This document shows positions 26,691 to 35,153 of a stretch of DNA of 64,000 nucleotides, one piece after another. This DNA is from Rosenbergiella epipactidis (GTDB lineage: Bacteria > Pseudomonadota > Gammaproteobacteria > Enterobacterales > Enterobacteriaceae), in the NCBI RefSeq assembly GCF_018494055.1, contig NZ_JABBFQ010000001.1:310001-374000 (forward strand). The letters run 5' to 3'. The notes beneath the pieces were generated by a model. It was not told where the DNA came from. It saw only the letters and a list, made by a program, of their open reading frames with translations, and did not search any database. A program made the position numbers and the translations under genes. Every line of letters begins with the position of its first letter. The stretch's first letter is position 1.

Positions 26691-27176
26691 TTACTTCTGT
26701 TCTGCAGTCATCACGGCTGACTTGGCCTGCCAAATCCGATAGTTGATCGCTATCTCCTGCGGAGCGTAAACCACAATCGGCAGCTTACTGTTGTAACGAA
26801 TAAAGCGTTGTGCCGTGTCCAACGGTAAAGTGATAAATCGTTTCTCCTTGGTATTCGGTACACAGGCCATCTTAGTCGACAACCTACCCGGCTTTATCGC
26901 CACCTGATAATAGTCATAGCCCCATCCCTTAACCGTTTCGGTGGTCAGGGTGCCTAACAGTGATGTCGCATTACAATCTACCTGCTCTTCTTTTCCGATG
27001 ATCAATTCGACTTGTTGATCCGCTTCATTCGCTAAGGCAGGAAGCTGAATGACGTGACGGTGTAACCCCGGCAATGTGGTCGGATAAGCCTTTAGTGGGT
27101 CATTCGCGCTAGCGGATAGCGCAAAAAGTCCACTTAGCCCGGTTAAAACCCATCCTGCTATCGTTGCTCGATTCAT
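26691..27176 (-). CDS. eco: ecotin, periplasmic serine protease inhibitor
   Basis: The 161-residue precursor has a signal peptide ending near SASA. It matches ecotin throughout: HRHVIQLPALANEAD, ELIIGKEEQVDCN, GWGYDYYQV, RYNSKLPIVVYAPQE and INYRIWQAKSA. Ecotin dimers inhibit trypsin-fold proteases and protect the envelope. The disulphide pair is C68 and C105, with the same 37-residue spacing as in E. coli. The reactive loop reads STKMAC where E. coli has STMMAC, so the P1 residue is Lys102 rather than Met. That predicts a shift towards trypsin-like targets. The gene is convergent with the cytochrome. Confidence 0.92.
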   Translation of the reverse strand: MNRATIAGWVLTGLSGLFALSASANDPLKAYPTTLPGLHRHVIQLPALANEADQQVELIIGKEEQVDCNATSLLGTLTTETVKGWGYDYYQVAIKPGRLSTKMACVPNTKEKRFITLPLDTAQRFIRYNSKLPIVVYAPQEIAINYRIWQAKSAVMTAEQK

Positions 27177-27353
27177 TATTCGGTCTCCTCAATTAATATC
27201 CCTACAATAGTGCAATGTCCTTTTATGGTGCAAGTGCGGCGTCCATTCACTATAAGGTTAGCCGTTCATTTACCGCTGAAACCAATGAAACGTCAATATC
27301 AGTCTTGGTACAAAAGTTGCAAAGACCCAGTATCTGTTTGTAAGGGGTTTACT

Positions 27354-28511
27354 ATGAAAGCAATTATCATTGGTGCAGGTATTGGTGGGATGTCGAGTGC
27401 GATAGCCCTCGAGAAAAAAGGATTTACAACCCAGGTGTTCGAAGCGGTGAAAGAGATGAAGCCGGTCGGCGCGGCGATCTCTATCTGGCCAAATGGCGTA
27501 AAGTGTCTTAATGCACTCGGCATGGGAGAAAAAATCAAAGCAATTGGAGGCGATATGCGCACCATGGCATACTTTGATTATCGTAATGCTGCCCCGCTCA
27601 CCCAGTTTAGTATGGCGCCTTTAGTCCAGCGTGTAGGGGAAAAACCTTACCCCGTGGTACGCGCTGAATTACAAAATATGCTCATTGACCACTACGGTAA
27701 AAGCCGTATCCAGTTTGGTATGCGGCTCGTGGCTATCGATCAAGATAGTGAAGGTGTGACGGTGACCTTTGAAGACGGTACGCAAGCCCATGGAGATTTT
27801 CTGATCGCCGCTGATGGTACCCACTCTGTTGCCCGTCCATATGTGTTAGAAAAAGCAGCCCCACGCCGCTATGCGGGGTATGTGAACTGGAATGGGCTAG
27901 TGGCAGTCGATGAAGCGATTGCCCCCGCATCACAATGGACAACCTATGTTGGTGAGGGAAAACGGGTGTCACTCATGCCGGTCAGTGGTCAACGTTTTTA
28001 CTTCTTTTTTGATGTCCCGTTACCCCTAGGGTTAGCCGAAAATAGAGAGACATTAAAAACCGATTTAAAACAGTATTTCGCGGGCTGGTGTGCGTCGGTG
28101 CAGACATTGATCGATACCCTCGATGCATCAACGACTAATCGCGTCGAAATCCATGATATCGATCCCTTTGATCAGTTTGTAAAAGGACGCGTAGCCCTAC
28201 TCGGCGATGCCGCCCACAGTACCACGCCAGATATCGGCCAAGGAGGCTGCGCGGCGATTGAAGATGCCGTGGTGCTGGCCGATATCTTAGCCAGTCACTC
28301 GCTGGGTATTGAAGATAGCTTACAGCGTTATCAGCAACGCCGTACGGTACGGACACGGGATCTCGTCCTCAAAGCCCGAAAACGTTGTGAAGTGACCCAC
28401 GCCATCAATCCCCAACAGACGGAGGCTTGGTATCAGGAACTTCGCTCGGAAACCGGCGAACGTATTCTCGCCGGTCTGTGTGAAACCATTGAAGGTGGGC
28501 CCTTAGGCTAA
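27354..28511 (+). CDS. hpxO: FAD-dependent urate hydroxylase
   Basis: This 385-residue flavoprotein monooxygenase oxidises urate to 5-hydroxyisourate with NADH and oxygen. Strong matches to Klebsiella HpxO include AIIIGAGIGGMSSAIAL, AAISIWPNGVKCLNALGMGE, the GYVNWNGLVAVDEAIAP block, LLGDAAHSTTPDIGQGG and the end ERILAGLCETIEGGPLG. The ATG at 27354 is used because AAGGGG lies 7 bases upstream and the Rossmann motif starts at once. It converges on guanine deaminase, overlapping by 4 bp. The rest of the purine pathway (xanthine dehydrogenase, HpxQ, HpxT) is not in the window. Confidence 0.92.
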   Translation: MKAIIIGAGIGGMSSAIALEKKGFTTQVFEAVKEMKPVGAAISIWPNGVKCLNALGMGEKIKAIGGDMRTMAYFDYRNAAPLTQFSMAPLVQRVGEKPYPVVRAELQNMLIDHYGKSRIQFGMRLVAIDQDSEGVTVTFEDGTQAHGDFLIAADGTHSVARPYVLEKAAPRRYAGYVNWNGLVAVDEAIAPASQWTTYVGEGKRVSLMPVSGQRFYFFFDVPLPLGLAENRETLKTDLKQYFAGWCASVQTLIDTLDASTTNRVEIHDIDPFDQFVKGRVALLGDAAHSTTPDIGQGGCAAIEDAVVLADILASHSLGIEDSLQRYQQRRTVRTRDLVLKARKRCEVTHAINPQQTEAWYQELRSETGERILAGLCETIEGGPLG

Positions 28512-29824
28512 GCTAGACTCTCATGGCGCTGGAAAGCACAGTGCCCATTCACCCAAGTTTGGCGGATATTTCGCTCATCCCCCAGCGTCATCAATACAAA
28601 GAGCTTTTCCCAAATATCGCGACACCGTGATTGCCGTAACGTCTGTAGAGGCGTTACGGCTAAATCGATAACGATAAAATCGGCTTCTTTGCCAGGCATA
28701 AAACTGCCAATTTTATCATCCAAGGATAGCGAGGCTGCCCCCCCTAAGGTGGCATGATAATAAGCTTCCGCCACGGTTAAGGAATATTGCTGCAATTGTT
28801 GAACTTTATAGGCTTCCGACAGGGTGCGTAGCAGTGAGAAACTGGTCCCTGCACCGATATCAGTCCCCATCCCTATTTTTACCTTGTGCTGATGCGCTTT
28901 GCGTAAATTAAACAGGCCGCTACCTAGGAACAGATTGGAGGTGGGACAAAAGCTGATAGACGAGTGCGTTTGAGCCAGACATTGCCATTCAGACTCCTCC
29001 AAATGTAAGCAGTGAGCAAACACACTCTTCGGACCGGTTAACCCATAATGGTGATAGACCCCGAGATAATGGGGGTGCTCGGGAAACAACTCTTTGACCC
29101 ATGCAATCTCTTGAGGATTCTCACTTAAATGCGTCTGTATCCATACATCGGGATATTCACGTTTCAGTTGGCTGACCACACTCAGTAATGCCGGTGTGGA
29201 GGTCGGTGCAAACCTAGGCGTTAAGGCATAATGAAGGCGGCCTTTATTGTGCCAGCGCTCAATCAGCTGTTTAGTCTGTTGATAACTTTCTGACACCTCT
29301 TCGCATAATGCCTGCGGAACGAAACGATCCATCATCACTTTACCCGCGATAATACGCATTTCTCGTTGTTCCGCCGCAGCAAATAAGGCATCTGTTGACC
29401 CTTGATGCACCGAACCAAAGATCAGCGCCGAGGTCGTCCCGTTCTCTAAACACTGATCAAGAAAGGTCGACGCCATCTGTTCGGCAAAGGCGGTATCGTG
29501 GTATTCACTCTCAGCAGGAAAGGTATACTCTTCAAGCCACTCCAAGAGTTGCTCGCCCCATGAACCCACCATACCAATCTGTGGAAAATGGATATGTGTA
29601 TCGACAAACCCCGGCATAATCAGCTTATCGCGCAGGTCATAGAAGGTGTAATCCTGCCATTCAGGAAACTGATCACGGTTTTTCCATTCAATCAGCGCAT
29701 CAATTTTCCCTTGATTGATCAGTAACAGCCCTTCTTCAAGATAGCGGGCATGCTGACTGGCCTGGCTGGCCTGCTCTGGTTGGGACGCAAAATCAAAAAA
29801 AGAGGCTCTGATTGCATAACGCAT
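28508..29824 (-). CDS. guaD: guanine deaminase
   Basis: This 438-residue cytoplasmic zinc amidohydrolase converts guanine to xanthine and ammonia. Metal and substrate motifs are PGFVDTHIHFPQIGMVGSWG, TTSALIFGSVHQGS, the TPRFAPTSTPALL segment, IQTHLSENPQEIAWV, SVFAHCLHLEE and GMGTDIGAGTSFSLLRTL. Length matches E. coli GuaD. It is convergent with hpxO; both serve purine catabolism, although two steps between xanthine and urate are missing locally. Start is ATG at 29824 with an AAGGAATT site. Confidence 0.93.
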   Translation of the reverse strand: MRYAIRASFFDFASQPEQASQASQHARYLEEGLLLINQGKIDALIEWKNRDQFPEWQDYTFYDLRDKLIMPGFVDTHIHFPQIGMVGSWGEQLLEWLEEYTFPAESEYHDTAFAEQMASTFLDQCLENGTTSALIFGSVHQGSTDALFAAAEQREMRIIAGKVMMDRFVPQALCEEVSESYQQTKQLIERWHNKGRLHYALTPRFAPTSTPALLSVVSQLKREYPDVWIQTHLSENPQEIAWVKELFPEHPHYLGVYHHYGLTGPKSVFAHCLHLEESEWQCLAQTHSSISFCPTSNLFLGSGLFNLRKAHQHKVKIGMGTDIGAGTSFSLLRTLSEAYKVQQLQQYSLTVAEAYYHATLGGAASLSLDDKIGSFMPGKEADFIVIDLAVTPLQTLRQSRCRDIWEKLFVLMTLGDERNIRQTWVNGHCAFQRHESLA

Positions 29825-29995
29825 GAAAATTCCTTATTAAATAAAACGTTGTCTTGCAAGCTCTATGCCACTTGCGCTGCCTAAGGCCATGCTTTCACCA
29901 TGGCGTTATCGCCATATTTTGTAAAGCAAAAATAGAGCGGCGTCACAAAAGGAATGCTATGTTAAGTTCATCACTCATTTATTAAGGAAGCACGC

Positions 29996-30742
29996 ATGAT
30001 TATTTTGGTTACAGGTGTCACATCCGGTTTTGGTGAAGCGATTACTAAACATTTCATTAAACAGGGCCACAAGGTGATTGGTACTGGCCGTCGTGAAGAG
30101 CGTTTGCAAGCCTTAAAGAAACAGTTGGGTGACGACTTTTACCCTATCGTATTGGATGTCAGAGATTATAACGCCATCGAAGAACAGCTTTCGTCTCTGC
30201 CTAGTGCGTGGCAAGAAATCGATGTTGTGGTAAATAATGCCGGGCTAGCGCTTGGTCTAGGTCACGCACAAGAGGCAGACCCTAAAGATTGGGAAACAAT
30301 GGTAGATACCAATACCAAAGGTGTGATGTATGTTGCTCGTGCCGTGTTGCCTGCCATGGTGAAACGTAATAAAGGTCATATTATCAATATTGGTTCCACT
30401 GCGGGTAACTGGCCTTATGAAGGCGGTAATGTCTATGGGGCGACGAAGGCTTTCGTCCGCCAATTTAGCTTAAACTTACGCACCGACCTACATGGCACAG
30501 CCGTACGTGTCACCAATATTGAGCCAGGACTTGTCGGCGGCACCGAATTTTCGAATATTCGATTTAAGGGTGACGATGATAAAGCAGCTAACGTATATCA
30601 AGGCACTCAGACACTGACCCCTGAAGATGTGACAGAAGCCGTGTATTGGGTCGCTACCCTGCCTGCGCATGTCAATATTAATACCCTTGAAATGATGCCA
30701 GTGAGCCAATCGTACGCAGGACTACGCGTCGACAAATCTTGA
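29996..30742 (+). CDS. ydfG: NADP-dependent 3-hydroxy acid dehydrogenase YdfG
   Basis: This 248-residue SDR is almost colinear with E. coli YdfG: IILVTGVTSGFGEAITKHF, INIGSTAGNWPYEGGNVYGA, the catalytic Tyr/Lys in NVYGATKAFVRQFSLNLRTD, and INTLEMMPVSQSYAGL at the end. The enzyme oxidises L-allo-threonine, serine and 3-hydroxy acids, and also detoxifies malonic semialdehyde (RutE-associated role in E. coli). An AAGGAAG site precedes the ATG. A 16-bp perfect palindrome, ATGGCGTTATCGCCAT, lies upstream at 29900-29915. Confidence 0.93.
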   Translation: MIILVTGVTSGFGEAITKHFIKQGHKVIGTGRREERLQALKKQLGDDFYPIVLDVRDYNAIEEQLSSLPSAWQEIDVVVNNAGLALGLGHAQEADPKDWETMVDTNTKGVMYVARAVLPAMVKRNKGHIINIGSTAGNWPYEGGNVYGATKAFVRQFSLNLRTDLHGTAVRVTNIEPGLVGGTEFSNIRFKGDDDKAANVYQGTQTLTPEDVTEAVYWVATLPAHVNINTLEMMPVSQSYAGLRVDKS

Positions 30743-30822
30743 GTTAGCCCCATCTTTAATCGGGACTGATTATGCTAAACTTATTGACTAAGCTTGAACG
30801 TATTAACTGAAAGGTAAAAACA

Positions 30823-31158
30823 ATGAAGATTGCAACCAGGATGTTACCCGCAGCGTTATTACTAAGCTGCTTAGGCTCAGTGGCTCCGTCAGCACTGGCT
30901 CAGACCGAGCACCTTATCATTGATAATGGCCACACAAACTACAGTAGCGAGCTTTCCCGCGAACATAAAGAACAGTGGGATGACACTCGCTCTCTGCGTA
31001 AGAAAATTAATACTCGCAACGAAAAAGATTTTAACCGTTTAGATCGTGCCGTTGACTCGAAAGAAGCCTGTCAGCAAAGTCTTAATCTCAATGCTTATTG
31101 GGAACCGACAACACTACGTTGTTTGGATCGCCAAACTGGACGCCCTGTTCAACCTTAA
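30823..31158 (+). CDS. ynfB: DUF1283 periplasmic protein YnfB
   Basis: The 111-residue precursor has a signal peptide (MLPAALLLSCLGSVAPSALA). The mature part contains KEQWDDTRSLRKKINTRNEKD and NAYWEPTTLRCLDRQTGRPV, diagnostic for the YnfB family. Function is unknown; two cysteines in the mature region could form a disulphide. It is followed after 15 bp by ynfD, as part of one unit. Confidence 0.9.
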   Translation: MKIATRMLPAALLLSCLGSVAPSALAQTEHLIIDNGHTNYSSELSREHKEQWDDTRSLRKKINTRNEKDFNRLDRAVDSKEACQQSLNLNAYWEPTTLRCLDRQTGRPVQP

Positions 31159-31173
31159 TCTGAGGAAAAGGTC

Positions 31174-31449
31174 ATGAAAAAATTAGGCTTAACATTATTG
31201 ACGGTGATGGTGCTGGCTCCAACGCTCTCTTATGCGTCATGCGAGTCAGTAAAAGCGGACATTCAGCAGAAAATTATCCAAAACGGTGTCGCAGAGTCAG
31301 CTTTCTCATTAGACGTTGTGCCTAATGACCAAGCTGAACAGCAAGGTGGTCTCGTTGTCGGACATTGTGAAAACGATCAGCAGAAGATTGTTTATAAGCG
31401 TACTGGCGATGATAACACCGGCTCGTCCAGCCAATCAGTTTCACCTTAG
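31174..31449 (+). CDS. ynfD: DUF1161 periplasmic protein YnfD
   Basis: The 91-residue precursor has a signal peptide ending at SYASC. The mature part carries CESVKADIQQKIIQNGV, VVPNDQAEQQ and VVGHCENDQQKIVY, the DUF1161 pattern with two cysteines. E. coli YnfD is similar; its role is unknown. A strong terminator follows directly. In E. coli speG and ynfC lie between ynfB and ynfD; here the two are adjacent. Confidence 0.9.
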   Translation: MKKLGLTLLTVMVLAPTLSYASCESVKADIQQKIIQNGVAESAFSLDVVPNDQAEQQGGLVVGHCENDQQKIVYKRTGDDNTGSSSQSVSP

Positions 31450-31456
31450 TCTGACG

Positions 31457-31485
31457 AAAACAGGGCGTAATGCCCTGTTTTTTTT
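31457..31485. terminator. strong bidirectional terminator, ynfD/bioD2
   Basis: AAAACAGGGC-GTAAT-GCCCTGTTTT is a 10-bp perfect stem followed by eight T on the plus strand and preceded by AAAA (TTTT on the minus strand). It lies between convergent genes and should terminate both. Confidence 0.9.
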
Positions 31486-32161
31486 AGCGAGTAAAGAAGT
31501 CAATCAGGGGTTGCGAGGTAAAATAAGTGCCGAGATCTTTCTGATGAGCGTGCGGGACATAGGGGATCTCACCAATTTTAGGCGCAGCGATATGTTGTGA
31601 CAATAAGGCGATAAGTTGTTGATACTCTTCCAAGCCAGGATTAATACGATTCGCTACCCACCCCACAAGCTCCCCACCTTGCTGTAAAATGGATTCCGCC
31701 GTCAAAATGGCATGGTTAATACAGCCCAACTTAATTCCTACGACTAAAATAACTGGAATTTTCTGTTTGATTACCCAGTCAGATAAAGGATTCTGAGTAT
31801 TGATGCGGCTATGCCATCCCCCCGTTCCCTCTACAACTAAACGCTCTACCTGCTGTTCAATAAACGACATCCCTTCGGTAAGTTGTTGCTCGTTAACCGT
31901 TGTAATGGCTCCAGTACTGACCTCATTTCCGGTAAACGGATAAGGGTTAACATGGTCATAATGCAACGCAATGGTTGATGCCTGTTGAAGCAATTGAGCA
32001 TCCACACACTGCAAACCCTGTTCAGTCAGCTGAGCATTTTGCGATAACGGTTTATAACCAGCACAAACTATCCCCTGTTGACGGAGCATGCGGAGTAATG
32101 CGAGCGAGACGACGGTCTTTCCTACGGCAGTATCGGTCCCTGTGATAAACACTTTATTCAC
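31484..32161 (-). CDS. bioD2: dethiobiotin synthetase (second type)
   Basis: This 225-residue ATP-dependent carboxylase closes the ureido ring of dethiobiotin from 7,8-diaminopelargonate, CO2 and ATP. The P-loop is FITGTDTAVGKTVVSLALL at the N-terminus; LVVEGTGGWHSRIN and GIKLGCINHAILTAESI are further family motifs. It corresponds to E. coli YnfK/BioD2, located away from the bio operon. Adjacent genes (ynfB, ynfD, sotB) are not biotin genes. No BirA operator was noted upstream. Confidence 0.88.
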   Translation of the reverse strand: MNKVFITGTDTAVGKTVVSLALLRMLRQQGIVCAGYKPLSQNAQLTEQGLQCVDAQLLQQASTIALHYDHVNPYPFTGNEVSTGAITTVNEQQLTEGMSFIEQQVERLVVEGTGGWHSRINTQNPLSDWVIKQKIPVILVVGIKLGCINHAILTAESILQQGGELVGWVANRINPGLEEYQQLIALLSQHIAAPKIGEIPYVPHAHQKDLGTYFTSQPLIDFFTR

Positions 32162-32488
32162 TATGATGTTTTTCCCTAAATGCCAATCGAGAGAGTGTTA
32201 GTCTAATTAGTTCTTCTTAAGCGGGAATTGCGTTAACGCAAAGTTTGCGTTGATTAGCAGATAGCGAGTAGTCAGTGTAGTGAGGTATCTTCCGCTTTTT
32301 CGGGGAAATTACCGTCTTAAAATTATTAAGATCCTTTGCTTATTACCCCAAGTCACTATTGCGGGCAGCGGGACAAAGATGGCGCCTGCTGTCATATTGA
32401 TTATACTGATTGCAGTAGATGTTGAATCTGCATCCTTCACACTATACTGTGATCTATATCACGTTAATTTTGGGCAAATAAGATTTCT
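32162..32488. other. 327-bp divergent promoter region of bioD2 and sotB
   Basis: This gap between divergent genes contains a good CRP-type site close to sotB (described separately). It also holds imperfect inverted elements such as TTGCGTTAACGCAA near 32228-32241, a perfect 14-bp palindrome. No coding frame is supported. Confidence 0.55.
32448..32463 (+). promoter_or_regulatory. CRP-type binding site upstream of sotB
   Basis: TGTGATCTATATCACG matches the cAMP-CRP consensus TGTGA-N6-TCACA with a single mismatch in the last base. It is centred about 33 bp before the sotB ATG, so it is probably near the -10/+1 region or belongs to a promoter very close to the start. Its position could mean repression rather than activation. 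Confidence 0.55.
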
Positions 32489-33709
32489 ATGATAGTAGAA
32501 CCTTCAATGACTTCATCCCATCAAGAGGATATCCCGCCAGTTCCACGTAAAGTGGCCTGGCTGCGAGTGCTTTTGCTGGCGATCTCGGCTTTTATCTTCA
32601 ATACAACGGAGTTCGTGCCGGTTGGCTTACTCTCGGATATCGCCACTTCTTATCAGATGAAGACGGCAGATGTCGGGATTATGCTAACTATCTACGCATG
32701 GTGTGTAGCTTTACTCTCGTTGCCGCTGATGTTAGTCACACGTAATATTGAACGACGCTTTCTATTGGTGGTACTGCTTATTTTATTTACCATCAGTCAT
32801 GTTCTGTCGGCGTTCGCATGGGATTTTAATGCCTTAATTGCTTCTCGCGTCGGCATTGCCATTACTCATGCAATTTTCTGGTCGATTAACGCCTCATTAG
32901 TCATTCGTATTGCCCCAATGGGTAAGCGTACGCAGGCACTGAGTATGTTAGCGACCGGTACCGCGTTAGCCATGGTCTTGGGCGTGCCGATTGGAAGAAT
33001 CATCGGTCAATATCTCGGTTGGCGTGCGACTTTCGGGTTAATCGGTGTTTCCTCATTTGTACTAATGATCATGCTGGCGCGTTTATTACCTAAACTGCCA
33101 AGCGAGCACACTGGGTCATTGAAAAGCGTACCAGAGCTCTTTCGTCGGCCACCGCTGGTCTGCCTTTACCTACTGGTAACTATCGTGGTGACGGCGCACT
33201 ATACCGCCTACAGTTACATTGAGCCGTTTATTCAAGCGGTGGCCTTGCAGAGTGCCAACTTTACAACACTATTACTGTTATTGTTCGGAGGTGCGGGGAT
33301 CTTTGGTAGTACGCTGTTTAGCGCATTAGGTAAGAAATTCCCGTCGGGGCTACTACTTGGTGCGATTTTCCTTATCACCCTATGCATGGCACTGCTGTAC
33401 ATCGCCGCAGGCCACAATATCGAGACTATCGCGCTTTGTGTGGTCTGGGGTATCGCGATGATGATGATTAACCTAGCATTGCAAATCAGAGTGCTATCTC
33501 TCGCGCCCGACGCGACCGATGTTGCCATGTCGCTGATGTCCGGTATTTATAATATCGGTATTGGTGCGGGGGCACTGCTTGGCGGGCAAATTAGTAATGT
33601 GTTGGGGCTATCAGTGATTGGTTATGCCGGCGCAGCCTTTGGCTTAGTGAGCCTTCTCTGGTGTGCTTGGAGCCTAAAACGCTACCCAATCTTACGTTCA
33701 AATCAATAA
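32489..33709 (+). CDS. sotB: sugar efflux transporter B (MFS)
   Basis: This 406-residue protein has twelve predicted membrane spans and is colinear with E. coli SotB (YdeA): [59 protein letters not shown] and [20 protein letters not shown]. SotB exports arabinose and lactose-type sugars and IPTG. The start may be ATG at 32489 or 32507; neither has a strong ribosome-binding site, and the later one is closer to the E. coli length. A CRP-type site lies upstream and a terminator follows. Confidence 0.9.
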   Translation: MIVEPSMTSSHQEDIPPVPRKVAWLRVLLLAISAFIFNTTEFVPVGLLSDIATSYQMKTADVGIMLTIYAWCVALLSLPLMLVTRNIERRFLLVVLLILFTISHVLSAFAWDFNALIASRVGIAITHAIFWSINASLVIRIAPMGKRTQALSMLATGTALAMVLGVPIGRIIGQYLGWRATFGLIGVSSFVLMIMLARLLPKLPSEHTGSLKSVPELFRRPPLVCLYLLVTIVVTAHYTAYSYIEPFIQAVALQSANFTTLLLLLFGGAGIFGSTLFSALGKKFPSGLLLGAIFLITLCMALLYIAAGHNIETIALCVVWGIAMMMINLALQIRVLSLAPDATDVAMSLMSGIYNIGIGAGALLGGQISNVLGLSVIGYAGAAFGLVSLLWCAWSLKRYPILRSNQ

Positions 33710-33732
33710 TTTAGCGCTATGCACTTGATATC

Positions 33733-33760
33733 AAACCCGCGTTTACAGGCGGGTTTTTTT
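33733..33760 (+). terminator. sotB terminator
   Basis: AAACCCGC-GTTTACAG-GCGGGTTT with a run of seven T is a standard rho-independent terminator 24 bp after the sotB stop. Confidence 0.88.
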
Positions 33761-33816
33761 CTGTCATAACATTATGCCTACCGATAAAGTACAATTATGT
33801 AACATAGGATGGGCTG

Positions 33817-34758
33817 GTGGATATTCAACGTTTTAATCAAAAGATACGTCTCAGACATTTCCACGCTATCGCGGCGGTCGCACAACAAAAATCGATCAGC
33901 GCTGCCGCGAAAACATTATCCATTAGTCAGCCTGCCTTATCGAAAACCCTCACAGAATTGAAGCAACTCTGTGGCTACGACATTATTATTCGTCAGGGGC
34001 AAGGCGTCATATTGACCCACGAGGCACAGCAACTACTGCCCCATGCATTACAAATCCTCAATACGTTGCAGCATGCCACAGACAGTTTGTTCGCCCTTGA
34101 AACCTCCCCGGTTCAAGTCATTCGCTTAGCTGCATTAACCACGGTGGCTATGGGGATATTACCTCGGATTATCGATGCCTTTCATCATCGTAACCCCAAC
34201 GTTCAGCTTCAAGTGTCGACACTGCATAATAACGTTCTACTGGCTTCACTCCGTGCAAGGGAATATGATCTTGGTATCGGCCGACTCGCTGAAAAAACGT
34301 TTATGGATGGACTTGAGTATGAACTCCTGTTCACAGAGAAAATTAAACTCGTGGTTAATCCTGCTCACCCTTTGTTAAAAGGGAATGTCAGTCTCGCTGC
34401 AGCGATGAACTGGCCAGTGGTTATTTCACCCGAAGGAACAGCTCCTTGGCGAATCGCCCAACGTATCTTAGAAAGTCAGGACTGTCGGTTACCCGAAACG
34501 CGCATTGAAACTTCGTCCACCTCTCTCGCCCGGCAATTAGCCCTTCACTACAATTATGTCTGGTTTGTTCCCTCCGGCGCAGTACGTGAAGACTTGGTTC
34601 ATCAAGCTCTCTCCCCACTACCGTTAGTGTTCACCGATCCAGGTGAGACGGTTGGTATCATTACCCCTACTGATGCCCTGTTCAATACCACTATTGAACG
34701 GTTACGGGCTACCATTAGAGAGCAATCTCAATCCTTAAACGAAAACACTTTTTTATAA
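33817..34758 (+). CDS. LysR-family regulator (PcaQ/GbpR-like)
   Basis: This 313-residue regulator starts at a GTG: an AGGA element lies 6 bases upstream and the HTH (LRHFHAIAAVAQQKSISAAA, then LSISQPALSKTLTEL) follows as expected. The pattern IRQGQGVILTHEAQQLLPHA resembles the PcaQ/galactose-binding-protein regulator branch. The effector domain runs to about residue 300. It lies between sotB and fnr without an obvious target; a bidirectional terminator separates it from fnr. Inducer unknown. Confidence 0.85.
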   Translation: MDIQRFNQKIRLRHFHAIAAVAQQKSISAAAKTLSISQPALSKTLTELKQLCGYDIIIRQGQGVILTHEAQQLLPHALQILNTLQHATDSLFALETSPVQVIRLAALTTVAMGILPRIIDAFHHRNPNVQLQVSTLHNNVLLASLRAREYDLGIGRLAEKTFMDGLEYELLFTEKIKLVVNPAHPLLKGNVSLAAAMNWPVVISPEGTAPWRIAQRILESQDCRLPETRIETSSTSLARQLALHYNYVWFVPSGAVREDLVHQALSPLPLVFTDPGETVGIITPTDALFNTTIERLRATIREQSQSLNENTFL

Positions 34759-34861
34759 ATGAAAAATATCTTTTATCTATTAAAATTATATACTTACAGA
34801 AAACCATTGATTATTGAAATATATTGTATAATCGAAAGGAATAAGATATAACTAAATATAA

Positions 34862-34899
34862 TTAAAGTGGCTATTAAACACGCTAATAGCCCACTTTTT
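34862..34899. terminator. terminator between lysR and fnr
   Basis: AAAGTGG-CTATTA pairs with TAATAG-CCCACTTT around an AACACGC loop, with a single bulged base, followed by TTTT. It should end the upstream LysR transcript. Confidence 0.7.
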
Positions 34900-35023
34900 A
34901 GCCATTATTTTGTTAACATATTGTTAGGCAGCTAATATTAATTATATTTACAAGTTCACTGTAACTAATGTATTTTTTTTGTAAATTACAAAGCGAAATG
35001 ATTTTTATTATTAACTTATGTTA

Positions 35024-35037
35024 TTGATTTTAAACAA
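35024..35037. promoter_or_regulatory. possible FNR box upstream of fnr
   Basis: TTGAT-TTTA-AACAA differs by one base from the FNR consensus TTGAT-N4-ATCAA and lies 117 bp before the fnr start. E. coli FNR represses its own gene, so an autoregulatory site is expected, but this region is so AT-rich that chance matches are likely. Confidence 0.35.
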
Positions 35038-35153
35038 AACAAAAGTCAGTTTTTTTTATTAAAAAAACCACGATAAATTGATCGTGGATAAGACCTTTTT
35101 TTCTTCGCGAAAAATGTTAAAGTATCTCCAGACAATATTCGGGAGTGTTCATC

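Larger units (their letters stand above)
34759..35153. other. 395-bp AT-rich intergenic region upstream of fnr
   Basis: This gap is strikingly AT-rich compared with its neighbours. It contains the terminator at 34862-34899, an FNR-like box at 35024-35037 and a hairpin CCACGAT-AAATTG-ATCGTGG at 35068-35087 close to fnr. No open frame is supported. It probably carries the fnr promoter and a long leader. Confidence 0.6.

Noticed and set aside
32280-32492. 70-codon frame between bioD2 and sotB
   Set aside because: It lies across the CRP site and promoter region and has no coding features.
35068-35087. Hairpin CCACGAT/ATCGTGG before fnr considered as an FNR site or riboswitch
   Set aside because: The embedded TTGATCGTGGATAA differs in too many positions from the FNR consensus, and a 7-bp hairpin alone does not indicate a riboswitch.
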